From positions 69,255 to 133,254 of the forward strand of contig VWZS01000217.1 of NCBI GenBank assembly GCA_013397075.1: a stretch of 64,000 nt of DNA. Direction: 5' to 3'. Position numbers and translations under genes: made by a program. The notes beneath the pieces are model-generated. The model was not told where the DNA came from. It ran no database searches and worked only from the letters and a program-made list of their open reading frames with translations. The DNA comes from Rhabdornis inornatus (Eukaryota; Chordata; Aves; Passeriformes; Rhabdornithidae). Shown piece by piece: positions 10,311-25,387 of the stretch (positions are counted from its first letter, which is position 1; each line of letters starts with the position of its first letter).

Positions 10311-13300
10311 ATTTGTTGTAGTGAATTATCTAGATTTGCAGGTTCCTTCAGTGTAAGAGGCTTAAATCTGATGTGCCAACAACAAAACTTGTCTCCTGTA
10401 GTTCAGTGTTATGTCATTGCCTTTAAAAAGGGCTTTCAGACATAGTGAGAAAACAGTTCCGTTTATTTTCCATTTTGGCGGGGGGAGAGCATTAAGTCTT
10501 CAAGCAACATGACATACTAATGACTTGAATACACCCTTGGTAATAATAGAGAGCTGAAGTGTCAGCCAGCCAAAGAAAGTTAATTTGCTCAGTATTTCCA
10601 CTTTAAATAATGATTGGAATGTAAGAAATGTCCACTACAAACCCATGTTCTTCTGATGTCATCTGCATGACTAAAGAGAATTTAATTGAAAATGCCTTTA
10701 TTTTTTTAAAAGGTGCTCTAAAAAGCTCTAAAATCTGTATTTTTCTGCAAGAACTGCACCTATATGAACTCCTCATCTTTGTAATTCCAGGATTTTCAAT
10801 GAGCTGGAAGTATATAAGAGCTGAACACCCATAATGGCTGACTCTGTACCGCTGGTTATCATACACCATTCATTGAACACAGATGAAAACAAAGTTCATA
10901 TTTACTTAGGTACGCGGAAATTCTAGATGCACACTGGCAGCCATAAAAATATGTCACTTATAACAAACATGGGAGGCTACACTAGAAGAAAAGATCAAAT
11001 CATGGGGATCTTACCCAACTGAAATGTAAGTGCAATAAATTGCAACAAAATTTTAAGACAGTATTTCCAGAAAAGTCACTGCATGAACAAAACAGCCTGT
11101 CTAAAGCTGACAGAGAGATCATGGCAAATCTCAGGAGTTCACTTCCCTGTTGTGCAACTAAGGGAAACTTTGCAGCATCTAAAAGTGAGCTAGTAGATGT
11201 CATTGAGAGCTACAATTCAACTGAAAATACTTTGGTTTTGAATAAAACTGGTACAATTCGGCTTTTCCTAGGTAATGAGTATTCTATTCTGGTGCAAAAC
11301 ATACCAAGAGCCAATACAAATACTAATGTACCCTTATCCATGGGAGAACTTACACATAAGCTTTTCTTGCACTAGAGATGTGCTGAAAGGAGAACACCAT
11401 TCACCTACAAGTCCTTTTTGTCAGACAGACAAAAACAAATAAAGTAGGATGGTGAGCACAGAGAGACTTAGTAAGGAAAGATTGCAGATGAAGTACTGAA
11501 GACAAGTTCCAGTTCACTCACATTTACATAGTTAACCTTTTCCTCCCAAGAACCTCTTCTCCCTTTTCCTTCCAACAACCTTCTCCCCCCCTTTGCATTT
11601 CCCAATGAACCAAGCCATCTCTCATGTGGCTCTAACAATATGTTTGTGCTATACATGGAAGCCTCTCCAGCTATAAATACCTGAGCTTCATGAAGCTTCA
11701 CTCTGCTCACCCCTGCTTTTTTTCCCCTACAGTTTTGCTCAGCAGAAACTCAAACCAGGCCCTTGCAAGGCTGAAAACTAGCTGTTTATTCTTCCTCTCA
11801 GTTTCCCATCCCTCAATAAGTTTTTTTTCCATGACAGAACTGTATGTTCTTCACAGCATGCCACTCAGCGTCCACTTCTGACCGACTGTCAAAATATTTG
11901 CTTTGACAACCCAAATTCAAAATATACAATGGTTCTTTAACCCTTTTTGGTATTAACACACGCAAAGTAATTCTTGATGAAGAAGCAGATTACAAGAAGT
12001 AGCCTCACACCTCAGTCATTTGGGCCTCCCCCTATTTTTACTACTGCATTTATCATACTGGTGTGGAAGGAGGCAATCCATGCTGGGAAACAGCTCTGCG
12101 CAGTAGTGCCCACTTGAGCCACACACCAGAGCAGCACGAATGGCAGTACCACATAACCCACACTCCTTGTCTGGAGAGCACAGCTCCCGGATGGGTCAAA
12201 ACTAAACCTTCAGCCTCATTTACCCTGGCTACCAGAACCATGCTCATAGTCATGCTCTGCATTAAGTGAAATCTAACACAGTGAAAATATGTCGACAAGA
12301 ACATTAGATCCTCAAAGCATCCAAAGAGAATAAGAGTTCTATAATGCAAAATCCTTTTGGTTGTTTTAATCTAACAAATCAAGCCAACTTAAAACATTGC
12401 TAAAACTAACTTTCTCTTCAGATTCAATTCTGAAACCAGATACACTGCCTCCAGTCATACTTTCACATCTCTAGCTAGGACTATTCAACTGTTGCCTTTT
12501 ACTATACAATATGTCTATGTTCAAAGTATATAAACCACATCTATTTTTCTGAACTAGACAAAGAAACAAAATTGCCTCCATTTTACTTACATTGCCAAAA
12601 ATAGAAAGTGAGACGCTTATCCAAATTACAATATTTGAATTAAGGTTTTGATTTTGAAGATGTTGAGCTGCAGGGTTTTGCTTTAGCATAACAGGCACAG
12701 AGAAAGTAACAGCTGCAAAGTTCAAATCTGAGTCAATCACATAGCATGGCTGTTTATTTTAAAAAGGTGTCCAACAAGCAGTGTACAGGGGAACCACAAG
12801 TACCTTGCAGAACAATGTTATGGCCAGTCCTTCATGCTCCCCTTATGATCTGACTGAAGTCAGAGGCTTATACTACAATTCAGCTTTCACCCTTTCCAGC
12901 CTGGTTCTGTCAGCTCAAGAGTGAGAATAAATCATCTTTAGATAAGTGGCTTTTGGCTTGGCTTAAGCAAACAGCTGAATGGAAGGCCACACAGACTGCT
13001 GAAGCCACCCTGGTTTATAAAATAAATCCAAGCACAGTAAGACATCTTTTCTAAATTTTGTTGGGGTCCAAAGTACAACTATATAGAGGAGTTTCTAAAT
13101 CTTGTTTACCATACACAAGCTTGAGCATCTCATAACCCAAAATGTGCAAATCTTAGATGCCTGGGTTCTGCTTTCTCTGGAATGTTGCTCATTAGCAGTT
13201 ATAAACTCTCCGAATATGCTCTGAACTATGAGCATGGAAGCGGCTCCTATTTGTGTTGATATTGACTCACTATATAAAACAAAAAGAAAGAGGCTCACAC

Positions 13301-14189
13301 ACTAAGACTCAATTACCTCAAGCTGACTCCCACCCAGGTTGACATGAGCTCCCACTCTAAAAAGCTTCCATCCTTAGGTGCTATTGGACAAGCAAACTAT
13401 TCGATTGTGAGCTCACCCTGCCTGGCAGAGTGACACAGCCATCAAACCACTGAGGCAAGAGGGACTGCACTTAAGACAATACGGTATGAGCACTAGAGAT
13501 TGTTCATTTTATGGATAAGTGATAAATGTTGGTAAATAAACTTCTCCTCCCACTTGATCCTCTCTGCATTCTTACAGGAACTGCTGTTCAGAAGGGGATG
13601 GTAGGTTTCTGCCAGCTTCCCTGCAGTCTTCAAAGCAGCAGAGCGGACACCTAGCAGCATTTGTCAGGAGATAGAAAGGTGCACCTCTGCATTTCTACCC
13701 CACACATTTACAGGTGACTTACAAATGTAAGAAGAAATACATTCATCACACTTCCCTGTCACAAGAAAACAGCAACAAGGATTCGTACTTCAGGAAAGAC
13801 CAGTTGTCCCAAATAATTTGGTATAGGCTCTCTCTCACAAGGAGCTCTGCTGGCACTGGTTTCTGATAAGCACTGCAAGCTCACCACAGGAAGCACCTGG
13901 ACCAAGAAGAGGGAATGACACTTGTGTCTTTGTTTTGTTTTCTAAATGTAACACATTTCAAAGTGATCAAAAATATTCATTGTCAGATAACAAAATGGAG
14001 AAGGTGCTTTAAAGCTGAAGTGGTTGCACAGCTTCAGACAAATAGCTGAGAATAAGCAAAGGATTCTCCATTCACCTATGTAGTTTCATCAAATTATTGC
14101 CAACCTAAACAACATTTCAGAACAGAGCTTTTTACTTGAAGAACAAAGAGCAAAGTTTTGATTAGTCTTCACTTGTGAATTAAAGAGAG

Positions 14190-14340
14190 TGAATATTTGC
14201 ACATCTCATGAATATTTAACCATTATAAACCTGCACAGGCATATTAATGAGTGCATTATTGTGACAGGTGGTTGAAAACACATCAGACTAAACAGATTAA
14301 TTTCACTGGTAATGGAAAGAATGTAGACTTATGATGCATC
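14190..14340. promoter_or_regulatory. Candidate conserved non-coding block (homeodomain-like words)
   Basis: The block contains ATTAATGA at 14243-14250, further TAAT/ATTA words and an E-box CAGGTG at 14265-14270, with no repeat signature. It resembles vertebrate developmental enhancers in texture, but conservation was not tested. Confidence 0.2.
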
Positions 14341-14745
14341 CTGTCTTGTTCCTGCTGGCACAATGTAAGATATGAAATGGAAAATGAAAATATTTTTCAA
14401 AATAGTCAAAACTCACTCAAGTATCCTAATCAAAACCCTATTTCCTTGTCTTTCCTTTGAATTACCCTGTTAACTTCAGCCTCTCCCTACCAAAGGAATG
14501 TAGATGTAAAATTTAAATTAAGCTATCCCTCATGTGCCCAAATATTATGTACACCAAGTGAAAAATAAATATATAAAACAAAAGAAAATAATTATGACAG
14601 TAACTATTGGTCTCCTGAAGCTGGAAATGATGTTTATTCCATTCCGTCTTGCAAATGCCATGGAATATGTCATTTAATTACAGGTGGATTTGTTTCTAGA
14701 ATACATCACTGTAAAAGAAACAAATATAAAGCTTCTTTCCAACTT

Positions 14746-14759
14746 AAAAAAAAAAAAAA
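14746..14759 (+). repeat. Poly(A) tract, 14 bases
   Basis: An uninterrupted run of 14 A. There is no recognisable retroelement body upstream of it, so it is treated as a simple repeat. Confidence 0.9.
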
Positions 14760-17700
14760 GCAGTTGAAATGTACTATTCTTTTTCTGACCTCATTAAAAA
14801 CCATGGCAAAACTCCCACTGACTTTAATGGGGCCAATACATCACTGAAAAATCACTACAAGAATGAAAGTTCCAAATTTTCAGACCAACTGCAGGGGAGG
14901 TTTAAACACAGAATTCATTTCCCTCTTTCCTCATCCAGAAAAAACTTTGCTTATTGCCCCCCCATTAAGAGGCAATCAAGCTAACTCAGATTTCCAGCAT
15001 TGCCTCTGAAGCACAAATTCTCAAGCTGGAAATTTGTTCCATTGCTCTGTATTTATTGACTTACAAAATTCCTTAAATCTGCAGCCGTTATGTTGTGTTT
15101 TGAAAATTTACTTGGGATCTTTTGTAATTCCAACAGTTATTAAACCTACAATGTTAAGAAAAGCTAATGTGTGGTATTTCTATTGTTGCTTCTCAGGAGA
15201 GAATTACACATCCCATCAAAAATCATCACTAAGGGAGCAATCTTGGCTACAATTACTGATAGTCTAACTGCTCAGGAATTTACCAACTGGGAGCAGAATC
15301 ATGTTTTTCCTTTCCTAGTCTGATTCCTCAGATGGTCACTAAAGTCTCAATTCTTCAAAAGTGTCATCTGAAGCCCCCTTTCACTGGTTACCTATATGCA
15401 ATCATTATGCAATTATCATATATCCAAGCAGACTCAAACATTCATTGTGCTGTAATTACTTCTTATCAGGGAAAAAAAGGGACATTAGGAGAAAAATGGG
15501 AAATCAGAAGGAAGGAACTACTAATATTTGGTAGTAACAAATCCTTGCTATTTTTACACTAAGAATTTTTACCTTAAAAGGAAGCCAGACTACGGCTATT
15601 TAAATAGTTAATAGTGTGTGCATAAACTAGAGTATCAGACCAAAACCACATGGAATCTGTGTTTATTGTAAAAAACAGTTTACTCCCATGAGTTCATTGT
15701 GACAGATTTGGAACTACTCTTAATAATTTATTAATATTGTACTAAGGTATTTATTATTCTAATACACTGGTTATTGTTTAATATGAGACTAGTGAGAAAA
15801 ACAGGCAGGAAAGGAAAGAATGACTCAGTTGTGACACTTCTCAGCAAACTCTAGGGAATGGCTTACTAAAAAGACAGTTCTAGCTCAGGAAAGGCCTCAC
15901 AAACACAGTAGATCAAAGACCTGAGGACTGTTCAGGAAGGAAGAGTCTTTCACACTGGAGGGAAGAGAAGCTGTTTTTGACAAACAAGGTTAAGAGAAAG
16001 GCACCTATGGGATGCGCCTATTGAAGTTAAGCCAACATGGAATACCATATTGGGCTCTTTATTTGCCCTTAGACAAAGCAGACAGCCCTGCAAACAGCCT
16101 TGGTTCCTTGAATGAAGGAAACACCACTTCAGTCAATTCCCTAAAGGAAACCGTTGCAGTATCTCCTTTCACATTTGAAGCTGTTAGCAGAGCAACCACA
16201 AAGGTTATGGCTCTCCAGCCTGTCTGAACAGTTGGAGTGGGTCATTCTTCTGCTGAAATGAGATCTAAGGCTGCAGACACAACGACTGACCTTTGAGAGA
16301 AGGAAGGACCCACAGGTGTTTGCACTGTTACTCACTGCAAATGCCAGCAAACAATCTTCTACATCAGTCCTTCCAGACTGCCGCCAGCCAGAAAGACACC
16401 TCACAGGTATTGACTGCTCCCCAGGTGCATGACGTGTGACGCTACCACAGTTGGGATAGGACACACTTTCGGCACAACAGGATGTTTGCACTTGGAATCG
16501 AGACACAGAGCTCAAGCAAACTACCTGCTACGACAGCAGTGACTGATGAGGTGGAGAACCTAACTTGTCACAAAACCTATGTAATCATTCTTGTTCCCCT
16601 TAATTCAAGCTGAAAGTGAAATATTCTTCAAAAACAATCAACACAGACAAGCAGCTCAGCAGAGTAATGCATAAAACATGTGTACATTACAGAACACCTT
16701 TACTGTGACTTTTCATTGTACTTGAACTAAGAAGAACCAGTAGTGGCTCAAGTAAGTGAAAAGGGCTGTGATGCATCAGAGCTGCCATGTTTCTGTACTG
16801 GCAAGGATATCTGAAGTATCTGAGCACCACATATAACAGTAAACTTGAAAAGATTGAATGAAAAACCTTTTATCCACAAAAGGTAAAGTACTCAGACACT
16901 GGCATACCTCTGTGCACATCAACTAAATGCGAGCTATAGTTGTTATGAATGGTTAACCTCTTGACTGTGGCCAAAGAGAAGAACTGAAATGAGATATTTT
17001 CAATACTGCATATTTCATTCATCAATAATTACAGGAATGCTGTGTTGGGAAGTCTAAAATGGAAGCTCACTGCGAAGAGCTTGGAAAAATCTAGGCTAAT
17101 AGCTGAAATTCTGGAAACCCCATTTCAGAGCAAGAAGCAAAAATAAACAGATTATTTATTTTAGCCACTGAATTTAATTCTAAAGCCAAGATTGAAGATA
17201 CTTTTACAAGTTGAGCCATGTGCAAAATTCTGGCTTGTTTTAATGTAGCTTGACTTGCTAAACTAGATAATGCTAACAGTCCTTTCCTGTCCTTAAAATG
17301 TATACAAGCACAAAAATTAATAACTAATGAATGCTTGTAGAAACTGAGAAGGGCTAGAGGTAGAAAAAAGTGCATCTTTCTCAGCTTCACTTTCTCCAGA
17401 AATGCTGTCATGCCTCTGTCTCTGATGTCATGTGGTTGCACTAAATGATGCAAACTACAACTGTGTGGGGATATGGATATAGGTTTGGTAATGATCCACC
17501 TTACTGCTATATAAATACATTGGCAAAACAAAGGGAAGAAAGCATAAATAACCATCCCAATCCTCCAGATAAGATGTTCCTCACTCATGTAATGAAGTCT
17601 GTAGCTTCTGTGAACTGAATACTGTGAACTGAACCCAAAAGCTGCTTCTAGAAACCCTAAAACTTCGGGGATTTAATATACTCTGCAGTGTCTTGATACT

Positions 17701-20700
17701 TTTCTTTTCATCTTTCAAACACAAACCTCAGCTATTTCTGTGTCACTTTGAATCTCTAGCCCTGACACACTACACGCAGATGTACCTTTCTTTCTCCACA
17801 AAGGAGAACTGTTGACATGGTCAGATCTCCATTAGTGACTTTGATTTTCTGCTCACTGAGAAATGGTTTAGGTATTAAACTGCAGTTTTTTCTACAGTAG
17901 CCACTGCTGAAACAGGCAATTATCACAGCAACGTATCACAACAGCTGTAAAGAAATTCACCTGTATAGAAACAAACTTACCTCTATGACTAGCTTTCTCC
18001 ACTTGTGCTTCAGAGAGGAACATAAACTCGCTCATAATATCTGTAGTGGATGATTTCCCAAATGTGTACCTCACTGAAGAGGATGAAGCTACAGATATTC
18101 ACAGGTCCAACTAGGTTGTAGCGAGTGGACTTAACCTCATGACACACCACCTTTTTACATATTGGGTTGGTTAGTTTCTTTCAGTGACATTAATCCTTTT
18201 GAAAGCAAATGCAGTCTACAGACTAGTGGGAGGGTAACATCTGACTGTACTGTTGCCAAAAGGTGGAAAGTTCTTGATTATGTCTTTTCCACTGGGAAAT
18301 GCAAATGAATCAAAATGCATATCTGAAGATCTCCCAAGGAATAGAGATAATTACTGAGAAAAAAGTTCCTGCATACTACAAGCTTTACGGAAATCTGTTT
18401 GCTCTGTAAGTTTCAAACATTTAACTCCTTATTGCATTTCAAGTTCTATGCAAGCACAGAATTTCATGGCAAAATTGAAAGTATGGTACAAGAAACAGTT
18501 TCATTAACTGTCCATCATGGAAGTTGCTGTTTCAAATCAATTCTAAACACTGCAGTCATTGCATTCTGTACGCTGATATTGACTAGCATTAATTGGTTAT
18601 TTAAAACACGTGGTTGCAAATTACAAATTTTACCTCCTGTTTCCTAATAAATGCTCTCCTAAAAACCAACTCATTTCATGAGAGGCAAAATTAATTACTT
18701 TGAACAAATCGTTAATATCATATATAAAGCAGAAAAAAAATACGGTCATTCAGACTAGACATGTACTTAAACTTATCAGAATTTTATGCAGAATTTTGTA
18801 CCATGACTCCCTGATTTGGGACAAACATCCTAGTTTATGTAGTTGCGCATTTACCTTTATCTCAGGTGAACAGGATGTGCTCTTTTGACAGTCTTTCTCT
18901 ATCTGGCTATGTTAAGATTGCAGAATTAAAAGTTCAGATAATACAATCAAATAAGCAAAACCATTTCAGCCTAAACCAGAATATACTGAACAAACCATAT
19001 TTTCTCTGTTTTTAACTTGTTTGGATTTTAAAAACGCAACATTCTCTGACTTTTGAGCAATAGAGTTATGAGACGTCCAAAGCATCAAGGGAGAGAAAAT
19101 AAATAAAATAAATTAAAAATGGACTACTTAAATATAGAGAGGATAAAAACATGCAGGTAGAAAGATCAACATTATAATCTATAAAACAGGCTTGGGGATG
19201 GGGGAGTTGAGTTTTTTCCCTAGTGAAGCATTGCCTAATGTACTGAAATGTTTTCCAATGGCTGCTACCATTATTAAGCTCCAGATCTCTGACAATGTGT
19301 AAAATCTTGCTATCTAACACAGTTGAAGTTTTGCGTATATGTGTGTATATATATTTAGTACAAAAAGCGTGGAAACATTCTACCTTTACAAAATTTACAT
19401 TCTTCCTGAAGTTAAATCAGGAGATTTATCTATTTTGATAGGTAAAAGATTAAGGACACCAAAATTCTTATTTTATTTAACCAGCAGAAATACTTCTATA
19501 AAAGTTAAACTTCAAAAATTATAATCTCAAAGCTTTAAGGAAAAACCATAAACTGTAACAAATTGCACAATCCACCAAATCAATCAAGCGAGAAGCAAAA
19601 CAGCTTCAATGCACACCCAGTACCCCAACAGTCTCCCAGCACTGTTGGATGAATGGTGCCTACAACACTTGCAGATCATCAATTTGGCATCCCTTGTGCC
19701 AAAATGGCACAATAGGCTCCCTTTTTCATCTTTATGTCAGAGAACACAATTCTACAGGAAACTGGAAATAAAACTCATTAATCTGTGCTCAGTGAATGCC
19801 ATCTTTAGAAAAAGTAAGGGATTGTTTCTTTTGGAATATTGCTTATCTTTAACAATTTAATTCATTATCTAGAGAAAGAGCTGACAGATCAATGTGGTGT
19901 TTTGCACAGGATAAATTCCAAGAATAGACTTGCCGGTGTACACTGCATTTGCTTCACTAGGGTAAACCAGAACTTACCAAGGTAAAAACCAAAACCCAAA
20001 CAGGTTCAGTGAAGCATTTGAGTCCTTGCTTCTCTAATCACTTTTTCCCTAAGCTGCCATGATGGCAGGAGTAACAGAAAAGAAGCTCTCAAAGCTTTTT
20101 GGTGCAGCCTAGTCTATTTGCAGCACAGCCAGAACAAAACATTTAACTGGACTGACTCACCATTTGGATAATGAACTCATCTGAATTGAGCTGTGAAAAT
20201 ACCAATTTGCTTGAGATGACATAACTGTGGTTGCAAAAACTAGATTCCTCAGTAGCTCTCCTAGAAAGAAGGCTTTGTTGTAAGACAGAAGTGAGAGGCT
20301 CTTCAAGCAGATGGTCCTGGGGATGTGCCCAAAGGCCAGTTGGTACATGTGCACAGCCTGGTCAGAGCTGCCAGCAGTGTTATAAGTGAAACTTATAACA
20401 GAAGTGCTGCAGCAGCCTCCTGGCAGCAGGCTGTTTTCTCACAGCTGCAATTTGTGCTCTGTGCCCTTGCAGGTTCTGCCCTTGTAGGACCGAGATCCAC
20501 ACCAAATGCTCAGCCTTGTGTTTGGAAAAACTCAGCATGCACCAGGCATTGATGGTGAAGCTGTCACCACTGCCTTCATTGCTGGTGTCATCTGCACTGC
20601 AGGTGATGCCTGTTTTGCAGCATTATTTTAAGATGCTGCCTGAGTAATTCTGGAGAGACCAGAAGAAAAAGTTGCTTATCTTTCACCAAAATTCACAGAA

Positions 20701-21549
20701 AATTCCATTTTCTCTGGACTGGAAGAGACATACACAGATTGGCATAGGAGATGCCACAGCTGGTGGCAGCTGTGTTCCTCTGTGTTCAAGGTATATATCA
20801 TTGGCTTCAAGAACATTCACATTCGTTTACTGTGCAAGTTTTTCCAAGAAAGGAAAGAAGTACTTTGCTCCTTTTTTACTACAATCAAAGTCTGCTATCC
20901 TGTTTAGGGAAAGGGAACATAGAAAGCAGAAGGTACTAGATGGCAAAGTTATCCTTTTTTATTTTTCTTTCTTAGTATGGTGCTGCTAAACACTTATTCT
21001 TGTACAGTTTCAAAACCAAACTTAGGGTAATCCCTGCCCTATAAGCAATATTTATATTTGCTCGCCTTGGCAGTGTGATTTAAGACTTCTGAGTCCTTGT
21101 AGCTATACTGAATTCTCCAACGCTTTTACAAAATACTAGAATTACAAAAGAAGAGCACCAGTATTTGCTGCAGAGTGTTTAATAAATAATCAGAAAAGTC
21201 CTAAAGCATTTAGCAGAGTCTTAGTCCTTTTACCTAGGATATGCTCAGTAGCTTGTCTCCCAACTGCAGGCTGTAGTAAGACACTGCAAAAATTGTACAG
21301 TAGCTTTGCACTGGAGTCAAATACTGCTTGCAGCATGTGCACTCCCCAGTTCTCTGTATTCCTCAGACACTGTCTTGTATGCAAGAGGGCTTAAAAAACA
21401 CTTGAAACTGCAATGAAATATACTGAAAGAACAAGAAATGCACATAACTCCTTTTCCCAAAGTGGAAAAACCTCTGTGTACTAGACTTTGGCTTTTTTAT
21501 GACCTGTTAGAACAAGACTATATACAAATGGTCTAGCTGGTTGGTTTGT

Positions 21550-21570
21550 AAACAAACAAACAAACAAACA
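21550..21570 (+). repeat. (AAAC)n microsatellite
   Basis: Five perfect AAAC units plus one base. Confidence 0.95.
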
Positions 21571-24500
21571 TGACAGGCTAGGTTAGATTAGACGCGTGTG
21601 TCTGAAATGTAAAATTAGCATGCTGGTCACAGTCATACCCCGTAAAACAATCCTCTTCCTTGTTTTCAAACTTGTAGTTTTGTTTAAGGTTTTTTATTTT
21701 TTTTCCACAGGAAGCTATAAAAAGAAACAATAAGTAGAAAGTGCTTAAACCACAAGCAAATGCAAGGAAGAGATAAGGTGAAATACTAAAAATAAATCTG
21801 GAGCAGTTGCAAGCTGGTGAGGAAGCAAAGTACCAGTAAAACATCCATGTCTTTATGCAAATACAGTTAAAAAGAAAATAAATAAATAGGAACCAGCTGG
21901 TGAGAGGAAGAGCATGGTAGAACAAAGCACACTATGGAAATGGAAACAGAGGCTGTTATAATAACCTGTACAGGAAAGCTGCATGCATAAGAGAAGGTCA
22001 GTGCAGTATTACTGTAATCAGAGACAACAACAGTGTGCTAAACCATGAAGAGGAACAACAGGAATGTTGGACATTCCACTGTACCTGTGTGGAGGCTGAT
22101 AGCTTGCTCATGAGTCCAAGAGCCTGGCTACTAACAGCCAACTCAGAAAGCCTGTGCTATTCCCCAAGAAAACCCAGCAAGTCATCTCAGCAGCACCACC
22201 ACTTCTTGACAGCACTGGAGCAAAAACAGTCTGACTGGCCTAGGAAAGGTCTGACACAAGAAGGTGTCCTTGCGCCTTACAAATTCTTTTTGACACTCAC
22301 CAGTACAAAAAGTGACATTACCAGAAGTCTTATAATACAAATGTTGAATGATTACCTAGGAAAAGTGACACTGAAGTTTAAAGAAACTGTAAAAGAATGG
22401 CAGGCAATTCAAATGTGTGCAAAAGAATGGTCAATCACTGTTTAACCTTTGGAAACTCATGGGGAATTTGTAAAAAGAAGTGTAATATAAAAGACTGAAA
22501 TTTATCAAACAGCAGTAATATTTCAATATTGAAGAATGTAGTGCTGGAGGGTAAAAAAAATCAACCCATACTCAACTAAGACCAAGAAACAAGAGACCTG
22601 TGAACTCTTATAAGCAATTCCCTTAAATACATTAAGAAAATGTGATTCTGGAAGTAAGTCTAACCTTTTAATGGACTGTTTCTTTAGAATGACATGCTAA
22701 ACCCCAAAGTGTAAAATACTATTTCTTTTGGAGGAGAAGACCAAGAAGGGTTTTCAAGCAGGCAGCGATCCCTGTGTGCAATTTAAATTATATTGTCTCC
22801 TGAAAATACTATGAAAAAACGCACAGAAGATTGCTGCTGAGGAAAACTTGAGTTATACTAAATCTGGACACACCATCCCATTTTCAAAGTCCAGATAATC
22901 CAGTTTCCTAAGGGTAGGCTACCATTGAAAGTCTTTTAACTGAGGGATCACAGCTTTCAAGAACTCTGTGTAGCTGCTAAGATTAACAAAAGCTTCCCTT
23001 CACTCTGCAGAGTTGTGCCCTGAAGATCATGATGAACAAACACTAACATTCCTCAGAAAACTAGAATTACCCTAAGCTTGTTTTGAAACCATCCAAAAAC
23101 AAGTGTCTAGCACCACTGCACTGAAAAGAAGAATGTTGACTTGTCCATTCCCTCATCTGCTTTCTAAGACAGCAGAGAAAAAAAAAAAGCATTTAGGTTT
23201 GTTGGCAGTGTACTTATGTACACTTACCATTCATGAATAAGCAATTCCTTTATAAGACAAATGAAGGACACAAACAATTAACAGAGAAAACCTCAGTTTG
23301 CCTTTTTTCCCTCCTTGTCTTGGTAGACATAAGTTGTATTTGCATTAATAGCGAAAAACTGGAGATACTGCGCATTTTTGAAAAGCATGTGATTGTAAGA
23401 ATGTACTATACCTCGGTTGTTCAAGTGAGGTAGCATGCAAAGAATATAGTTTAAAAAAAATTTAATTTTTAACTTGTTAAAATTAGCATTAGCATAGAGC
23501 AGATTTTTAAGTCTGACAATACTAAACCATGTCTAAATTAATTCAAAGTCATGTTCCACCACAGTTCTGCAGGGAGAAACTATTATTCCAGTACACATAA
23601 ACTGCTATGGATGCTGTCAAACTGATGCTCTGTAAAAACTAGACAGAGAGAAAAAGGAGAATACATCCCACCCATTTTTTCTCCCTGCCATGAAAGCAAG
23701 AAATTGAGGGCCATTTGTTTCCAACAACAAAATTCAGGCAGTGTTCTCTGAGGTGAAGTGATGGGGATGTGTATTTTGTTTTACTTTGAAAAAAACTATT
23801 AGATGTATTCCACAAATGTATAGCTACATTAATGCATAATATTATTTAGCTCCTAGTTAAAATTGTGGCTTAAAGCACAAAACAAATACAGACTATGATA
23901 CTGATCTCTGAGCTGGTAAAATGCTTTCATGTATGTACCAGAATATTAAGACACAAATCCCTCTGGTTAGCGACATTGTCTGAATTCAGTTCCCAGAAGA
24001 AAGTAATACAGAACACCAAGGCTGTAGACATACCAGAGTTCTCAACTACAGCAAAGCTTTTGAAACAGTAAATAAGTTTGCATAGATTTTTTTCTCCTGC
24101 AGAGAAAGATTTCACAGGATATTGTAAATGTTCAGTATAACTTAAAAATGCTAACTTAATTACCAACAGTTTATGAACTCATCATTTCCATGAGGCTTGC
24201 CTTGCTATTTGACCACAGGAATAAAAGTTTCTTTGGGCACTAAACTCACATCTACAACTGTACTCTTAGAAACAAAATAACAAAGTGACTCAGTTACTGT
24301 GTTTTCACTTAGATCGGCTGGTATTCAGGAAGTGAGACTCTGATTACTAATCATCTGAGAGAGCCCTTGAAATGATGAGCAACCTTTTAGAAGTTCAGAA
24401 GAATAAACACACAACATGAAATCACTGGGAAACAGCTTCTTAAAGAAAACCGGTAATGGAGAAACTTAGTTGGGAATGAATGCATATCTAACACATCCTG

Positions 24501-25189
24501 ACTTCAATGTTTTGAACCCAACAAGGCTGAGCACCAGCCCTCTCCAGAAAGTAGGGTTGCTTGTTTTTCTTCTTTAAAATTCAGACCCATACTTACAATA
24601 TATTCACACTGATCACATATGCTGTTAACACTAGAAGACTACCTATGATAGAAAAAATGCTTGTGCTGTGTTGCCACATTGTGAGTTCAGACAGTAGTTT
24701 ACAGTAAGTCCACCAAGCAGCCATCAGAAAATATAATTAGGAGTTTTCCAAAACTGCATTTGAAAAAGACAGTAAAAAAATAGAGTATGCTAAAACTGAT
24801 TCACTCAAAGGTAATCCTTACAACTTTTCACTGTATGCAGACATGATATTTAGTAGAGAAATTCAAGAGGCATTCATGTAGAGGAATTCAATTTATTGAA
24901 ATAGAAGTCAGTAATTGGATCTGCCTAGAGTAATTGCATATCATAAACACAATGGACTTGAAGCCTTGGTGTATATCAAGGGCTATGAATTAACCAACAC
25001 CAATGAGATTAACTGAGGAAAAGAAAAAGGGCTAATAGGACACTGATGCGCTTTCAAGCAGCTATGCTGCTTTCTCAGCTAGCACATGAGAAGGAGATAA
25101 TCTTTTTCTATATCTCAAGAATGTATGTATGTGCTCAGATGTCTCGACAAGAGAGATCTGGAATGTTTCTGGCAATGGAAAAGAAAAGA

Positions 25190-25218
25190 GGGGGGTGGGG
25201 ATGGGGTGTGAAGGGGGG
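25190..25218 (+). other. G-quadruplex-forming motif
   Basis: Four G-runs of 6, 4, 4 and 6 bases are separated by loops of 1, 2 and 6 bases, which satisfies the usual G3+N1-7 rule with room to spare. The G-rich strand is the plus strand, so LHFPL2 pre-mRNA, if transcribed here, would carry the C-rich complement. Confidence 0.85.
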
Positions 25219-25387
25219 ATCTGACAAGGGGATGGGATCAGAATGAACCCTACATCAAAACTGCTCCATTTTCTCCCTGTCAGAAAGGGGATGGTGAATA
25301 GAATTTAATTTTTAAAAACAACTGAAGAATCCAGGAATCTGGACATAGCAGAATTCAATTATTTCCTAAAAATACTTGACATAGCAT

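Noticed and set aside
16141..16515. Ser/Cys-rich 124-codon minus-strand frame
   Set aside because: Cys spacing matches no family I know and no splice sites frame it.
17091..17588. 165-codon minus-strand open frame, the longest outside LHFPL2
   Set aside because: No recognisable domain or splice context. In 64 kb read in six frames one frame of this length is not surprising.
20378..20400. Short hairpin with 10-bp arms and 3-base loop; similar ones at 41326-41351, 44847-44872 and 57348-57367
   Set aside because: Arms of 9-10 bp are expected by chance many times in 64 kb.
22035..22445. 136-codon plus-strand open frame
   Set aside because: No domain, coiled coil or signal peptide that I can recognise, and AT-rich intronic surroundings.
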